DNA of 64,000 bases from Promethearchaeia archaeon (GTDB lineage: Archaea > Asgardarchaeota > Lokiarchaeia > Sigyniarchaeales > SOKP01). The DNA is taken from contig JAHQWK010000008.1 in NCBI GenBank assembly GCA_029856145.1, positions 124,001 to 188,000 of the forward strand, written 5' to 3'. Made by a program: the position numbers and the translations under genes. Every line of letters begins with the position of its first letter. The stretch's first letter is position 1. Below are positions 40,001-49,908 of this stretch, piece after piece. The notes under the pieces are model-generated. The model searched no databases, was not told where the DNA came from, and saw nothing but the letters and a program-made list of their open reading frames with translations.

Positions 40001-41209
40001 ATGTCTTCTACATTACAACCTCAGAAAAATAAATTCAATAGACATTTGATAATTATTTTTATTATTATGTTTACTGAAGTGCTGGGCTTCAGTATGGTTT
40101 TACCCATATTACCCTTTTTAGGGTTATCATTAGGTTTAAACGCTTTTCAAGTAGGTTTAATTATGAGTTTTTTTAGTTTTAGTCAGTTATTTGCAAGCCC
40201 TATTACAGGTAAGCTTAGCGATCGTTTTGGTAGGAAACCTATTCTATTAATAAGTCAGACTAGTACCTTAATTGGATTTTTACTTCTTGGCTTTGCGAAT
40301 TCTGTCTGGCTCTTAGTTGCTGCACGGCTTATTGATGGGCTTATAGGTAGTAATATGACTGTGAGCCAAGCATATATTAGCGATGTAACCTCTCCGCAAA
40401 ATCGAACAAAAATTTATGGATATTCAAGTGCAGTCTTCGGAGCAGGGCTAATTTTTGGTCCCGTTATTGGCGGAACATTATCAACAATTAACTACTCCAT
40501 TCCTATGCTGTTTGCGGCTGGAATAAGCCTAATCTCTATAATTTTAGTGATATCATTCTTACCAGAATCATTGTCATTAAAAAAGGAGAAATTTAAATTT
40601 AAATTTAATGAAATTATTCCCTTCGATGAAGCAAGACGCTTTTTCAAAGATTCAAATGTGCGAAAGCTCTTATTGCTCTTCTTTATCTATAATTTCGGAT
40701 TTATGCTTTTTATATCAAGTTTCACATTATTTGCAAAAGAACAAGTACAAATTACTGCTCAAGAAGTTGGATTCTTAATGGCATGGATTGGTATTTTAAG
40801 AGTAATTTTTCAGAGTCTTCTTATCAATCCCATTCAGAATAAATTTGGTGAGGATTCAGCACTGTCAATGGGTATAATTTCAATGGTATTTACCATGGTA
40901 ATACTTGTTTTTACAACAAATTATGTCTTTGCATATATTCCCCTTATTTTTATCGCATTTGGAACTGGTGTGTGTCGGCCAATTTTTACAAGTAAATTGA
41001 CAAAAAGTGTAACTAAAGAAGAAACTGGTAGTGTTTTAGGTGTGAATAATGCTTTATCCAGTATTGGACAAATAATTACACCAATTTTAGGTGGAGCACT
41101 CATTCAATATCTTCCTTCCCACTTTCTCCCGGCTCTGTCAGCAACTTTTTTCGCTATATTACTCATTCAATGGATAAAAGGATCAAAAAATTCTCAAATA
41201 TATAATTAG
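40001..41209 (+). CDS. Major facilitator superfamily transporter (start probably 40001, not 39917)
   Basis: FGLSLGLNAFQVGLIMSFFSFSQLFASPITGKLSDRFGRKPILL; about 12 hydrophobic segments. Confidence 0.92.
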   Translation: MSSTLQPQKNKFNRHLIIIFIIMFTEVLGFSMVLPILPFLGLSLGLNAFQVGLIMSFFSFSQLFASPITGKLSDRFGRKPILLISQTSTLIGFLLLGFANSVWLLVAARLIDGLIGSNMTVSQAYISDVTSPQNRTKIYGYSSAVFGAGLIFGPVIGGTLSTINYSIPMLFAAGISLISIILVISFLPESLSLKKEKFKFKFNEIIPFDEARRFFKDSNVRKLLLLFFIYNFGFMLFISSFTLFAKEQVQITAQEVGFLMAWIGILRVIFQSLLINPIQNKFGEDSALSMGIISMVFTMVILVFTTNYVFAYIPLIFIAFGTGVCRPIFTSKLTKSVTKEETGSVLGVNNALSSIGQIITPILGGALIQYLPSHFLPALSATFFAILLIQWIKGSKNSQIYN

Positions 41210-41243
41210 CACCCTCATCGTCAAAATATACACTTGAAATAAT

Positions 41244-41270
41244 AAGTCTTATCGTTTATATCGAAAAATG
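41244..41270 (+). repeat. 27-bp direct repeat, copy B, upstream of the 98-aa gene
   Basis: AAGTCTTATCGTTTATATCGAAAAATG; matches copy A. Confidence 0.65.
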
Positions 41271-41400
41271 ATGATATCTTAATTTCAAGAAGAACTTTTA
41301 AATAGGTTGAAATAATTAAAGTCTTAGTACAAGGATTTGTACATGAATGTCCAATGATTAGAAAATTTCAAATCAAAAAAATTTTTGAAGGTGATAATTT

Positions 41401-41697
41401 ATGGGTAAATATTTAGTATTATGGGAAGTAGATTGGACCAAAATTCCAATCAATCGAAAAGAAAGAGGTATGGGCTGGAATGCTTTATTAGTCTTAGTTA
41501 AGAAAGATATAGAACAGGGTATACAAAAGGATTGGGGTGGTTTTGTAGGCGAAACAAAGGGTTATGGCATTATAGAAGCATCTGAAGTTGAAATTGGTAA
41601 ACAATTACAAAAATATGTTCCGTTTACCAAATTTGAAGTAAAAGCAATCGCAACAGTGGATCAAGTTCAAGAAGTTATAGATGATTTAAAAAAGTAA
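41401..41697 (+). CDS. Hypothetical small alpha/beta protein
   Basis: 98-aa ORF with balanced composition. Confidence 0.6.
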   Translation: MGKYLVLWEVDWTKIPINRKERGMGWNALLVLVKKDIEQGIQKDWGGFVGETKGYGIIEASEVEIGKQLQKYVPFTKFEVKAIATVDQVQEVIDDLKK

Positions 41698-41824
41698 ATT
41701 ATACTTTGCTAAATAAGCCAAATAAACCTTTCTAACTTCATTTTTTTTTGTGAATTATTATATTTCTCCTTTTTTTTATTGAAAATTCCATTCATAAAAT
41801 TAAGGAAGAATTGAAAAAAATTGT

Positions 41825-42166
41825 TTACAAAATACTTTTAATCTTTTTTGCTAACTCCTGAGCTCCCTCATCGGCACTCTCGAGAATCTTAAACATCTCC
41901 TCAGGGGCGACAATTAAGGCAGCATCAAGAAGCTTTTGAAGACCAATAACCGTGTTAATGCGCTCATTCTTTTGTAAATGGAAAATTACCATCCCCAATT
42001 GGTTTTTGAGCTTTCCTTTCTCCGATTCTAATGCCAACCGTAAAAGTGCAGGACAGACCTCCTCTATCGTCTCTCGACTTACCCTGCGAGCATACTCATA
42101 AATTTCGCTCCTTTGGACATCAGTTAGCTGTTCAACCTTCTCTTCTATTTTCGAAATTTGTTCCAT
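41825..42166 (-). CDS. Hypothetical helical protein (intact parent of the pseudogene at 37.8 kb)
   Basis: 113-aa ORF; coding sequence duplicated at 37772-37924. Confidence 0.6.
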   Translation of the reverse strand: MEQISKIEEKVEQLTDVQRSEIYEYARRVSRETIEEVCPALLRLALESEKGKLKNQLGMVIFHLQKNERINTVIGLQKLLDAALIVAPEEMFKILESADEGAQELAKKIKSIL

Positions 42167-42253
42167 TTTTCTTACTCACATCCTACTTTTTTGATTTTTT
42201 TATTTTGTTTTTTAATAATTTTTGACTAATTACTTTATTATCACTCTCATATT

Positions 42254-42720
42254 TAAATGTTTTCGGTCAAAAAAGAGAATAATTTTCGCGGATTCTGTCA
42301 AAATAGAAATTTTAGTATTTATTTATTCTACAAAATGACGAAAAAATGATCATTTGATCTTTTGGGATGTTTATGGGCAAAATCCAATTTTCAGTATTTT
42401 TTGCTTAGAATTAAAGAGACAAATTCGGAACGCATTCGACCGAAAATGGCAAACTATGGTGGGCAAAGTAATTTTTCGGTCATATGACGACAAAAAGATG
42501 ATCAATAATAGACATAACTTTTTGATACACTAATGAAATCAATCACAACTGCCGTTTTTCGTCACTAAAAATTAATATTATTGTGCTTTATGAATTTTTA
42601 AACTCGATAAAATTTGTGATAATATTCATAAATTTTGGTGCAATTATGTAAAAGAACGATCGTTCTGACTATACAAATGATCGAAAAAAGCAGTTACTTA
42701 AATATGATCGTTCGTATATA
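42254..42720. promoter_or_regulatory. Motif-dense intergenic region upstream of the 42756 gene
   Basis: TTTTCGGTCA at 42260 and 42473, inverted near-copy at 42437; TGACGAMAAAA-type motifs at 42335, 42484 and inverted at 42555; perfect palindrome AGAACGATCGTTCT 42653-42666; ATGATCGTTCGTAT near 42703. Confidence 0.5.
42653..42666. promoter_or_regulatory. 14-bp perfect palindrome, candidate operator
   Basis: AGAACGATCGTTCT, about 90 bp upstream of the 42756 ORF; related half-site GATCGTTC about 40 bp downstream. Confidence 0.55.
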
Positions 42721-42755
42721 TTAATTGAAAACAAAAAAATAAATGAGGGAATAAG

Positions 42756-43025
42756 ATGGGTCAAATAAATTATACTGGAAAATTGGATGATGTAATGGAA
42801 TATTATGTAAAAATTAGAGAAGCCTTAACAGGGTTATCCGATATTATTAATATTAATTTTAATGAGAAGGACTTCTATCATCAAGCTGCTTTTGATAATT
42901 TAAAGGCCTTACATGATAATATGGTAAAAGTCTTAAATACTTCGTTTACGACTCGTGAGATTCGAATGCGATTGCGGGAGTTAGAATTTGACGAGAAGGA
43001 AGCTGAAATAGTTTTTCCTTTATAA
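42756..43025 (+). CDS. Hypothetical small protein
   Basis: 89-aa ORF preceded by GAGGGA. Confidence 0.6.
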   Translation: MGQINYTGKLDDVMEYYVKIREALTGLSDIININFNEKDFYHQAAFDNLKALHDNMVKVLNTSFTTREIRMRLRELEFDEKEAEIVFPL

Positions 43026-43505
43026 ATTTTCTAAATTTTATTTTTAGCTTGTTTTTTGATTTATATTTTGGATTTTATTATTTTTAAGAGATGATTTCTT
43101 AATGATATATTCAAGATAATGAGGAGAATAGTTTTATTTTCGACACCCTATAATAACGACAACTTTCATGAAATCTTGAAATTGATATTTCCATCCGTCC
43201 AGACCTAAGAAGATATTCTATTTAAGCGATGGGAATAGAAGTTATTAGGACACTTATAGATTTGAAACTTGATATTGGGTATCCCTCACAAAAATACGAT
43301 TATCAGTTTGGTTTAGCGTGTTTTAAATGAAACTTTCGATTTATGATCAAATTTATTTTGCAACGATAGACAATTTTTATTTTCCTTATGATTATTATTT
43401 TTAATATTCTTCTTTTCGAAAACATTACATTTTATAATTCAAAATAATAAATATCTTGATTAATTTCAATACTTAATATTAAAAAATTACTTTTTATAAA
43501 ACACT

Positions 43506-44186
43506 GTGAAAAAAATGGTTGTTATAACTACTAAAAAGCCAGTTGATGAAGTTCTTAATATTCTGAAGGATAGTGATGTTAATAAGGTGTTTCTTGTAAG
43601 TTGTGGGGTTTGTTCAGCGTTATGTCAAACAGGTGGCGAACAAGGCTTAGAGGAATGGAAAAAAATCTTAGAGAATGAAGGATTTGATATAGTTAATGGC
43701 ATAGTTGTGGATGATGTCTGTGATAATAGGGAAATGGCAAAAGCTATACGTAAAAATGATGCTGACGTCCAAGAAGCTGATACTATTGTTACTTTAAGCT
43801 GTGGACTTGGTGTTCAATCTATAGTTCAAGTGCTTTCTAAGAAATATCCTGAAAAGAACGTTTTTGTTACAAATAATACAGAATTTATGGGTATGACGGA
43901 GAGGATCGGTAGATTTTATATGCGATGTTTAGGATGTGGAGATTGCCTTCTAAATGACACAGGAGGAATCTGTCCTATAACAACATGTGCAAAAGCATTA
44001 ATGAATGGACCATGTGGAGGTATGGTTAATGGCAAATGTGAGGTTGGCAATTATGAAAACGATTGTGGATGGGTTCTAATTTATAAACGTTTAAAAGAAA
44101 TTGGAAGGCTGGATTTGTTTAAGAAGTTAAGAGAACCAAGAGATTGGAGTAATTCTGGGCATCAACGAGAGGTAGTATGGAGGTAG
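43506..44186 (+). CDS. metV: MetV-like protein (copy 2)
   Basis: RCLGCGDCLLNDTGGICPITTCAKALMNGPCGGMVNGKCEVGNYENDCGW. Confidence 0.88.
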   Translation: MKKMVVITTKKPVDEVLNILKDSDVNKVFLVSCGVCSALCQTGGEQGLEEWKKILENEGFDIVNGIVVDDVCDNREMAKAIRKNDADVQEADTIVTLSCGLGVQSIVQVLSKKYPEKNVFVTNNTEFMGMTERIGRFYMRCLGCGDCLLNDTGGICPITTCAKALMNGPCGGMVNGKCEVGNYENDCGWVLIYKRLKEIGRLDLFKKLREPRDWSNSGHQREVVWR

Positions 44187-44193
44187 AATCAAA

Positions 44194-45126
44194 ATGGCAG
44201 AAAAAAAAATATATTCAAAATTAGGTGAAATGCTTGCCAAGGGAGAATTTATTTTAACAGGGGAACTTGAACCTGAGAAAACATGTGATTTATCGCACAC
44301 TATTCAAGAAGCTAAGGAAATGGCTCCGTATGTAGTTGCTGCGAATGTTACTGATAGTCCTCTTGGAATCGTTACAATAAACAGTATGGCTGCTTCTCAT
44401 ATAATACAAAAGGAAGCCGGTTTAGAAGTGATTTGGCAACTCACAGTAAGAGATGTAAATAAATTAGGCATTGCTGGAATGATAATGGGCGGTCATGCCT
44501 TAGGGCTAAGGAATGTTTTATCACTCACTGGAGATCATCCTGCTCTAGGAGATATGCCAGAAACTAAACCTGTATTTGATCTTGATTCAGCAACATTAGT
44601 CAAATTAGTAAGAGAAATGGTTGATTCTGGGACTATAAATGGTCATGAAATTGAAAATCCTCCTACTTTTCATGTAGGTGCCGCTGCAAATCCAAATTCA
44701 GATCCTATGGAATCAGAAATTTTAAAGATCGGAAGGAAAGCCGAAGCTGGGTGTGAATTCATACAGACACAAGTTGTTTACGATTTAGACAGAACTATTG
44801 AATTTTTAACTGAGATTAATAAGTATAATGTACCCATTCTCTTAGGTATCTTTCCTATGAAGAGCTATGGTATTGCAAAGGGTTTTGATACTTTTGTACC
44901 AGGCGTAGATGTTCCAAAAGATATATTGGCTAAATGGAAAAATATCAAAACTGAATTTAAAACCGATAAGGCAGAACAAAAAAGAATGTACGACCAAGCG
45001 AATTATGAATTTTTCAAACCATTTATTTCTGAACTTAAGAAAAAAGGTTTATTAGCTGGTGTACATTGTATGGCGGTTCATTACCCACGAATTTTTCCCA
45101 AATTAATGGATGTAATTCAAGCTTAA
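44194..45126 (+). CDS. metF: Methylenetetrahydrofolate reductase MetF-like (copy 2)
   Basis: LTGELEPEKTCDL, NVTDSPLG, VLSLTGDHPALGD, GAAANPNSDPMESEI. Confidence 0.9.
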   Translation: MAEKKIYSKLGEMLAKGEFILTGELEPEKTCDLSHTIQEAKEMAPYVVAANVTDSPLGIVTINSMAASHIIQKEAGLEVIWQLTVRDVNKLGIAGMIMGGHALGLRNVLSLTGDHPALGDMPETKPVFDLDSATLVKLVREMVDSGTINGHEIENPPTFHVGAAANPNSDPMESEILKIGRKAEAGCEFIQTQVVYDLDRTIEFLTEINKYNVPILLGIFPMKSYGIAKGFDTFVPGVDVPKDILAKWKNIKTEFKTDKAEQKRMYDQANYEFFKPFISELKKKGLLAGVHCMAVHYPRIFPKLMDVIQA

Positions 45127-45248
45127 AAGCATTAAGTTTTTTTTTTTATTTTTATATTTATTTAAGATTATAAAATTTTGATATCTTTCCCAACTTTTAA
45201 GTTAATGCTCTAAAAAAAAAGTGAAATTAGAGATTTCTTAAGATTAAT

Positions 45249-46856
45249 TTATCTCTTCTTTTTATATAATGCTACTGATATTACTCCTATTGACAGAATT
45301 CCAATGATTATAGAAGCTACGAGAAATGCATTTGGTAGAATTCCATTATTATTACTATTCTCATTTGGAGGAATTTCAACGACAATACATTCACAATTTG
45401 AGAGTATATGACCGTATTCATTGTAAGCTACAACTAAATAATAATAAACTGCATTTTGCATATTTTCTACGTTATATGAATTGCCAGTTAAATCCGATTC
45501 AATTAAAGTAAGGCTCTGGTTTAGTTCGATTATCTTATTATGATACCAATATAATGAGTATGTATCTGCTTTAGCTGAATCTGTCCAACTTAGAGTATAA
45601 TTTCCATCATCGTCAGGAGAATCTGCATCTGAAGTTAATTCAAAACTTTCTGGTAGTACACCATAATAATCCATAAGGCAATGCACCCAGTGCGATTCAG
45701 ATATGATATCAAGATCGCAATCCTTATAGATAAACTGTCCATTTATTGTTGCTCCATCAGATTGATATTTGCTTAATGTAGGTGGAAACCATAAATTCAA
45801 TCCATGTGGAATTTCTCTAAATTGGCGGCTATGTGCTTCAGCTATAAGCGAATTATTATATATTTGTTCGAATTTTTGTATTGCATTCTGAAGGTCAGGA
45901 TCAGGTATGAATTGAAGATCATTAAAGAATGTATATACATCTACCATATAATTTGTGCTTGCAATGACACCATCAGGCCCTAGAAGTGAATGATCTCTAG
46001 CTGGTGCTACAATATTTCTATATTGTTCCATTTTATCCTTAAGGATTTCAGTGACCTTACTAAAAGCATCTCCAACTATCTCTATGTTTGACATATTAAA
46101 AGCTGAAATTGTAACACAATCTTGAAGGGGATATTCATTATAATATATATCAACAATTTCTTCTGCAAATTCTACTGGTTGAATCTCCGGGTTTTGAGTA
46201 AGGTTACCTAATATTATATCGTAAGGTATACCTGCGGAGGGAATTGAAGATTCTGAAGCAACCATATAAGAAACAACATCTCTTAGCTCATATGCAACTT
46301 CTAATGAAGCCATTGATTCACCATCTAGCAATAAGAGATCAATCTCATTTCCTTTCAGAGCATCAACAAATCCGTTAGTATTCATAATTAGATTATCATT
46401 TGTTTCATCCAAGCAAATACCTCTCCAACCAAATCCATGATCCTTAATAGAGAGCATTATTTTTTCACTAGGATAATTTTCTATACCATAATGAATAAAT
46501 TCTTCTAGAACCAAGGGATTTGCAGTGTTTTTTTCGCCAAAACTCATTACAAGAGAGCGTTCATTGTTAATTATTTCATATATCCATGCACCTTCAGAGG
46601 ACAATTTATCAACCATTATAACAATTTTAATTCCTTCTTCAGAAGTATTAATTTCTTCTAAATTCAATAATAAATCTTCAATTTGATTCTCAAGATCATT
46701 ATCTGCTACAAAATATATTAAAATAGTCCATTCACTTTCAAGATTTTCTTCGTTATTTTCGGTTCCAATGACTGTGGTAAATGATATATTTATAGCCAAT
46801 ACTAAAATTATTAGAATAGTAAAAATATCTCTTTTTTTCATTATAAGACATCTCAA
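45249..46856 (-). CDS. Membrane-anchored clostripain (C11)-fold protein, probable pseudopeptidase, with Fn3-like domain
   Basis: Signal-like N-term; YFVADNDLE; KDHGFGWRGI (His region); LLLLDGESMASLEVAYEL where C11 enzymes have DACLM; C-terminal TM and KKKR. Confidence 0.82.
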   Translation of the reverse strand: MRCLIMKKRDIFTILIILVLAINISFTTVIGTENNEENLESEWTILIYFVADNDLENQIEDLLLNLEEINTSEEGIKIVIMVDKLSSEGAWIYEIINNERSLVMSFGEKNTANPLVLEEFIHYGIENYPSEKIMLSIKDHGFGWRGICLDETNDNLIMNTNGFVDALKGNEIDLLLLDGESMASLEVAYELRDVVSYMVASESSIPSAGIPYDIILGNLTQNPEIQPVEFAEEIVDIYYNEYPLQDCVTISAFNMSNIEIVGDAFSKVTEILKDKMEQYRNIVAPARDHSLLGPDGVIASTNYMVDVYTFFNDLQFIPDPDLQNAIQKFEQIYNNSLIAEAHSRQFREIPHGLNLWFPPTLSKYQSDGATINGQFIYKDCDLDIISESHWVHCLMDYYGVLPESFELTSDADSPDDDGNYTLSWTDSAKADTYSLYWYHNKIIELNQSLTLIESDLTGNSYNVENMQNAVYYYLVVAYNEYGHILSNCECIVVEIPPNENSNNNGILPNAFLVASIIIGILSIGVISVALYKKKR

Positions 46857-47061
46857 TTTTTTATTTACATTATTAATTGGTTCTGTTTTTCAACGTGAAA
46901 AATTCATTTAAAATCATTAAGGTATAATTTTTCCCATTATTGTAAAATTATTTTTATTTGAAAGAGGTAAATAGTTAGTGGGATTAATTAAGTAATCATT
47001 AATTCCATTTTGAGAAATATGACTTATATAAGAAATCAAATTGATTAATAGGTGGTATTAA

Positions 47062-47301
47062 TTGAGCTCTAGGCATGAAGAACATATTGTTGGTGGAGGT
47101 AAGATTCGCAGTGTTATTTTAGTGTTAAATGATGGATTGATTTCAACTTTTACATTATTTGTTGGAGTTGTAGTCGCTATATTGGTCTCAACAGGTAGTA
47201 ATTCCATTGTTATTTTAACAGGATTTGCCGTTATGGTTTCAGGAGCTATTAGCATGGGATTTGTGTATATTGTAGCACTTTATTTAAATATAATAAAGTA
47301 A
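47062..47301 (+). CDS. Truncated VIT/CCC1-like membrane protein (first two TM helices)
   Basis: IRSVILVLNDGLISTFTLFVGVVVAIL...LTGFAVMVSGAISMGFVYIVALYL resembles the VIT-family N-terminus; stops after 79 aa. Confidence 0.6.
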   Translation: MSSRHEEHIVGGGKIRSVILVLNDGLISTFTLFVGVVVAILVSTGSNSIVILTGFAVMVSGAISMGFVYIVALYLNIIK

Positions 47302-48306
47302 TTTTCCATTTTTTTCAATTGTTTTTACTTTGTTTTGAGCTTCAAGATAAAAAAGATGTCCTAAAACTTCGCTTAAAGCCATATAAGAATTCATTTCGTC
47401 TAAATCTTCTCCAAAATGGATTTGAGAAATTCTATAGGCTGTTAATGGATTATCTTTAATTACACTTGAGATCTCCTTTAATCTATTTATATGATGTTTT
47501 TTGATTTCTAGAATCCGTTCATGGGGATTGTAAATTATCTCTTGGTGAGCAGGAAAAATTATATTTGGATCTAAACTGTCAATTTTATCTAATGAGGTTA
47601 GGTAATGCTTTAAAATATTATTAAAATCATGATCTTTATATTTTTCTGCCATATCAGTAGGAATTATGAAATTCCCTATGTGAGGAGTAATTCGGCTCAA
47701 AATATGGTCACCAGAAAAGAGATACTTTTTCTTTTTATCAAAAATACAAATGTGGCCAAAACTATGTCCTGGAGTCCAAATAATTTCTAAATTATCAAAT
47801 AAAATGTCTCCATCGTGTACTATAATATCAGGTTTTTGATACTGTAAGAATTTTGACCAGTATGTAAAAAACTGAACGATTCTATTTCCTTGTTCTTCAC
47901 TTATTCCATATTTTATCAATTGGTTTGCAGTTGCTCTAGCTTCTTGTTCTAATTCTTTTAAGTTCGCATCATTAGTTTCCCATTTTAATAGTTCATGAGT
48001 TATATCATGCATTAAAATTTTAAGCTTAGGATTCTTTTGTTTGAGAATTGGTACTAAAGATATGTGATCTAGATGAAGATGAGATATTATGCAATAGTCA
48101 ATATCTTGAATTGAAATGTTTATTTCTTTGAAGGCAGAAAATAATTTTTTTTTCCAGTTTCCCATATTTAAACCAGAGTCAATCAAGACTTTTTTATCTT
48201 CAATATTAAAAAGATAAAGACATACAAACTTAACGGGAAAAGGTACATCTATTTTAATTTGATAGATCCCTTCAATTTCATTCACTTCAAATTTAGAACT
48301 CGACAA
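47284..48306 (-). CDS. Metallo-beta-lactamase-fold hydrolase
   Basis: SHLHLDHIS (HxHxDH), TPGHSFGH, LFSGDHIL motifs. Confidence 0.93.
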   Translation of the reverse strand: MSSSKFEVNEIEGIYQIKIDVPFPVKFVCLYLFNIEDKKVLIDSGLNMGNWKKKLFSAFKEINISIQDIDYCIISHLHLDHISLVPILKQKNPKLKILMHDITHELLKWETNDANLKELEQEARATANQLIKYGISEEQGNRIVQFFTYWSKFLQYQKPDIIVHDGDILFDNLEIIWTPGHSFGHICIFDKKKKYLFSGDHILSRITPHIGNFIIPTDMAEKYKDHDFNNILKHYLTSLDKIDSLDPNIIFPAHQEIIYNPHERILEIKKHHINRLKEISSVIKDNPLTAYRISQIHFGEDLDEMNSYMALSEVLGHLFYLEAQNKVKTIEKNGKLLYYI

Positions 48307-48467
48307 TGTTAACGCATTTAATATCCTTACTTTTTTAGGTAAAACTTTGAGAATTTTTGTACTTTCTTATATCAATATTAAGAATTGATGTGACAAAAAA
48401 TTAAAAATTATAAGCTTAGAAAATATAATAATCAATAATCCATCGAGATTCTATATTTCAGAAAATA

Positions 48468-49088
48468 ATGCCAGAAATGAATGGATTAATTAAGCTCTCA
48501 AAAAAACATATCAAACCTGCTTCTCACGTATTATCTAGGGCCTTTCAGAATGATCCAGTAATTCGTTGGCAAATTTCTGATGTAAATAAAAGATTATCTA
48601 ATCTTCACTATTTCTGGGAATTCGTGCTTCAGATTGGAATCAAATACGGTGAAGTATATGGCACCTCCGAAGATTTAGAAGGAATTGCAGTATGGCGGCC
48701 TCCCAAAAAAGTAAATCTCTCTTATTGGAAATATGTTAAAAATGGCGCAATCAAATTACCGTTTAAATTTGGAATCAAAGCTACAAAACGAATAACATTT
48801 TTTCAAGCGGTTAACGATTCTATACGAAATATCTATATGAAAGTTCCATATTGGTACTTAGGACCGATAGGTGTAGATCCAAAGTATCAAGGAAAAGGTT
48901 TTGCAGGTATGCTCCTAAGACCAATGTTAAGAAGGATAGATAAGGAAAATTTACCAATTTGGTTAGAAACTAATTTAGAGAGAAATATATCTTTTTACCA
49001 GCATTTTGATTTTTATATACTTGAGGAAATTATTATACCTAAGACAAATATAGTTAATTGGTTTATGATTAGAGAAAGTGAGACTTAA
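48468..49088 (+). CDS. GNAT-family acetyltransferase
   Basis: WYLGPIGVDPKYQGKGFAGMLLRPML ... LETNLERNISFYQHFDF. Confidence 0.9.
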   Translation: MPEMNGLIKLSKKHIKPASHVLSRAFQNDPVIRWQISDVNKRLSNLHYFWEFVLQIGIKYGEVYGTSEDLEGIAVWRPPKKVNLSYWKYVKNGAIKLPFKFGIKATKRITFFQAVNDSIRNIYMKVPYWYLGPIGVDPKYQGKGFAGMLLRPMLRRIDKENLPIWLETNLERNISFYQHFDFYILEEIIIPKTNIVNWFMIRESET

Positions 49089-49127
49089 ATCAGTTAATAT
49101 AAAAAAAATAAAAAATAAATTTATAGA

Positions 49128-49907
49128 TTAAAATTTGGTTTTTTTCTGAAAAATTAAGATACCAATTAATATGAAAGCTGCTGTATATGCTATAACAATT
49201 AAAAGTCCACCTAGTAATGTAATTGGAATTTGCTGAGCAGTTGTACCTATTAATGAACTATTATACAAAGGATCAAATAATCCATCACCCAATACAGTTA
49301 TTTGAAGAAAAATTTGTTTTGCCCAGAAAGGAGGGGTGAAAAATACAATTGGACTTTCAAATGGCCATAGACTTCCCGAAAGAAACAAAATTGGCATGTA
49401 ATAGAATAACGAAATTGCATTTGCTATTTCGGGGGTTTTTGCTATTCCTGAGATAATGATACCAATTCCAACAGATGAAATACCGAATAAAATCGCAATG
49501 AAGAAACCAATAAATAATTCTAAAATGCCTTTATATGGGACTTGGAGCACACCATACCCAAGTATGAACATGATGAGAATCTGAAGCGAAATCATAAAAG
49601 TATCAGATAATAGGGCTCCTAAAAATAAATTTTTTCTTCCTGTGGGCATTGTATCTAATCGTTCAAGCATACCAGATGTCTTATCTACTGCAAATGATAT
49701 AGCCGCACTTGTTGTACCTGCTGCGGTTGTATATATGATCATACCTGGAAAACCATATTGAAATTCCTCACGACCCAGAAAAAAGTAGAACATCAATGTA
49801 AACATAACTGCAAAGCCTAGAGAAAAAACCATATATTGCCAATGACGTAACTTATCTTTGATATTTTTGATCGCTATTTGTATAGCCTTATTTTCTAAAA
49901 AATTCAT
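49128..49907 (-). CDS. ABC-2 type transporter permease
   Basis: Multiple TM segments; adjacent ABC ATPase; LERLDTMPTGRKNLFLGALL. Confidence 0.9.
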   Translation of the reverse strand: MNFLENKAIQIAIKNIKDKLRHWQYMVFSLGFAVMFTLMFYFFLGREEFQYGFPGMIIYTTAAGTTSAAISFAVDKTSGMLERLDTMPTGRKNLFLGALLSDTFMISLQILIMFILGYGVLQVPYKGILELFIGFFIAILFGISSVGIGIIISGIAKTPEIANAISLFYYMPILFLSGSLWPFESPIVFFTPPFWAKQIFLQITVLGDGLFDPLYNSSLIGTTAQQIPITLLGGLLIVIAYTAAFILIGILIFQKKTKF

Positions 49908-49908
49908 T

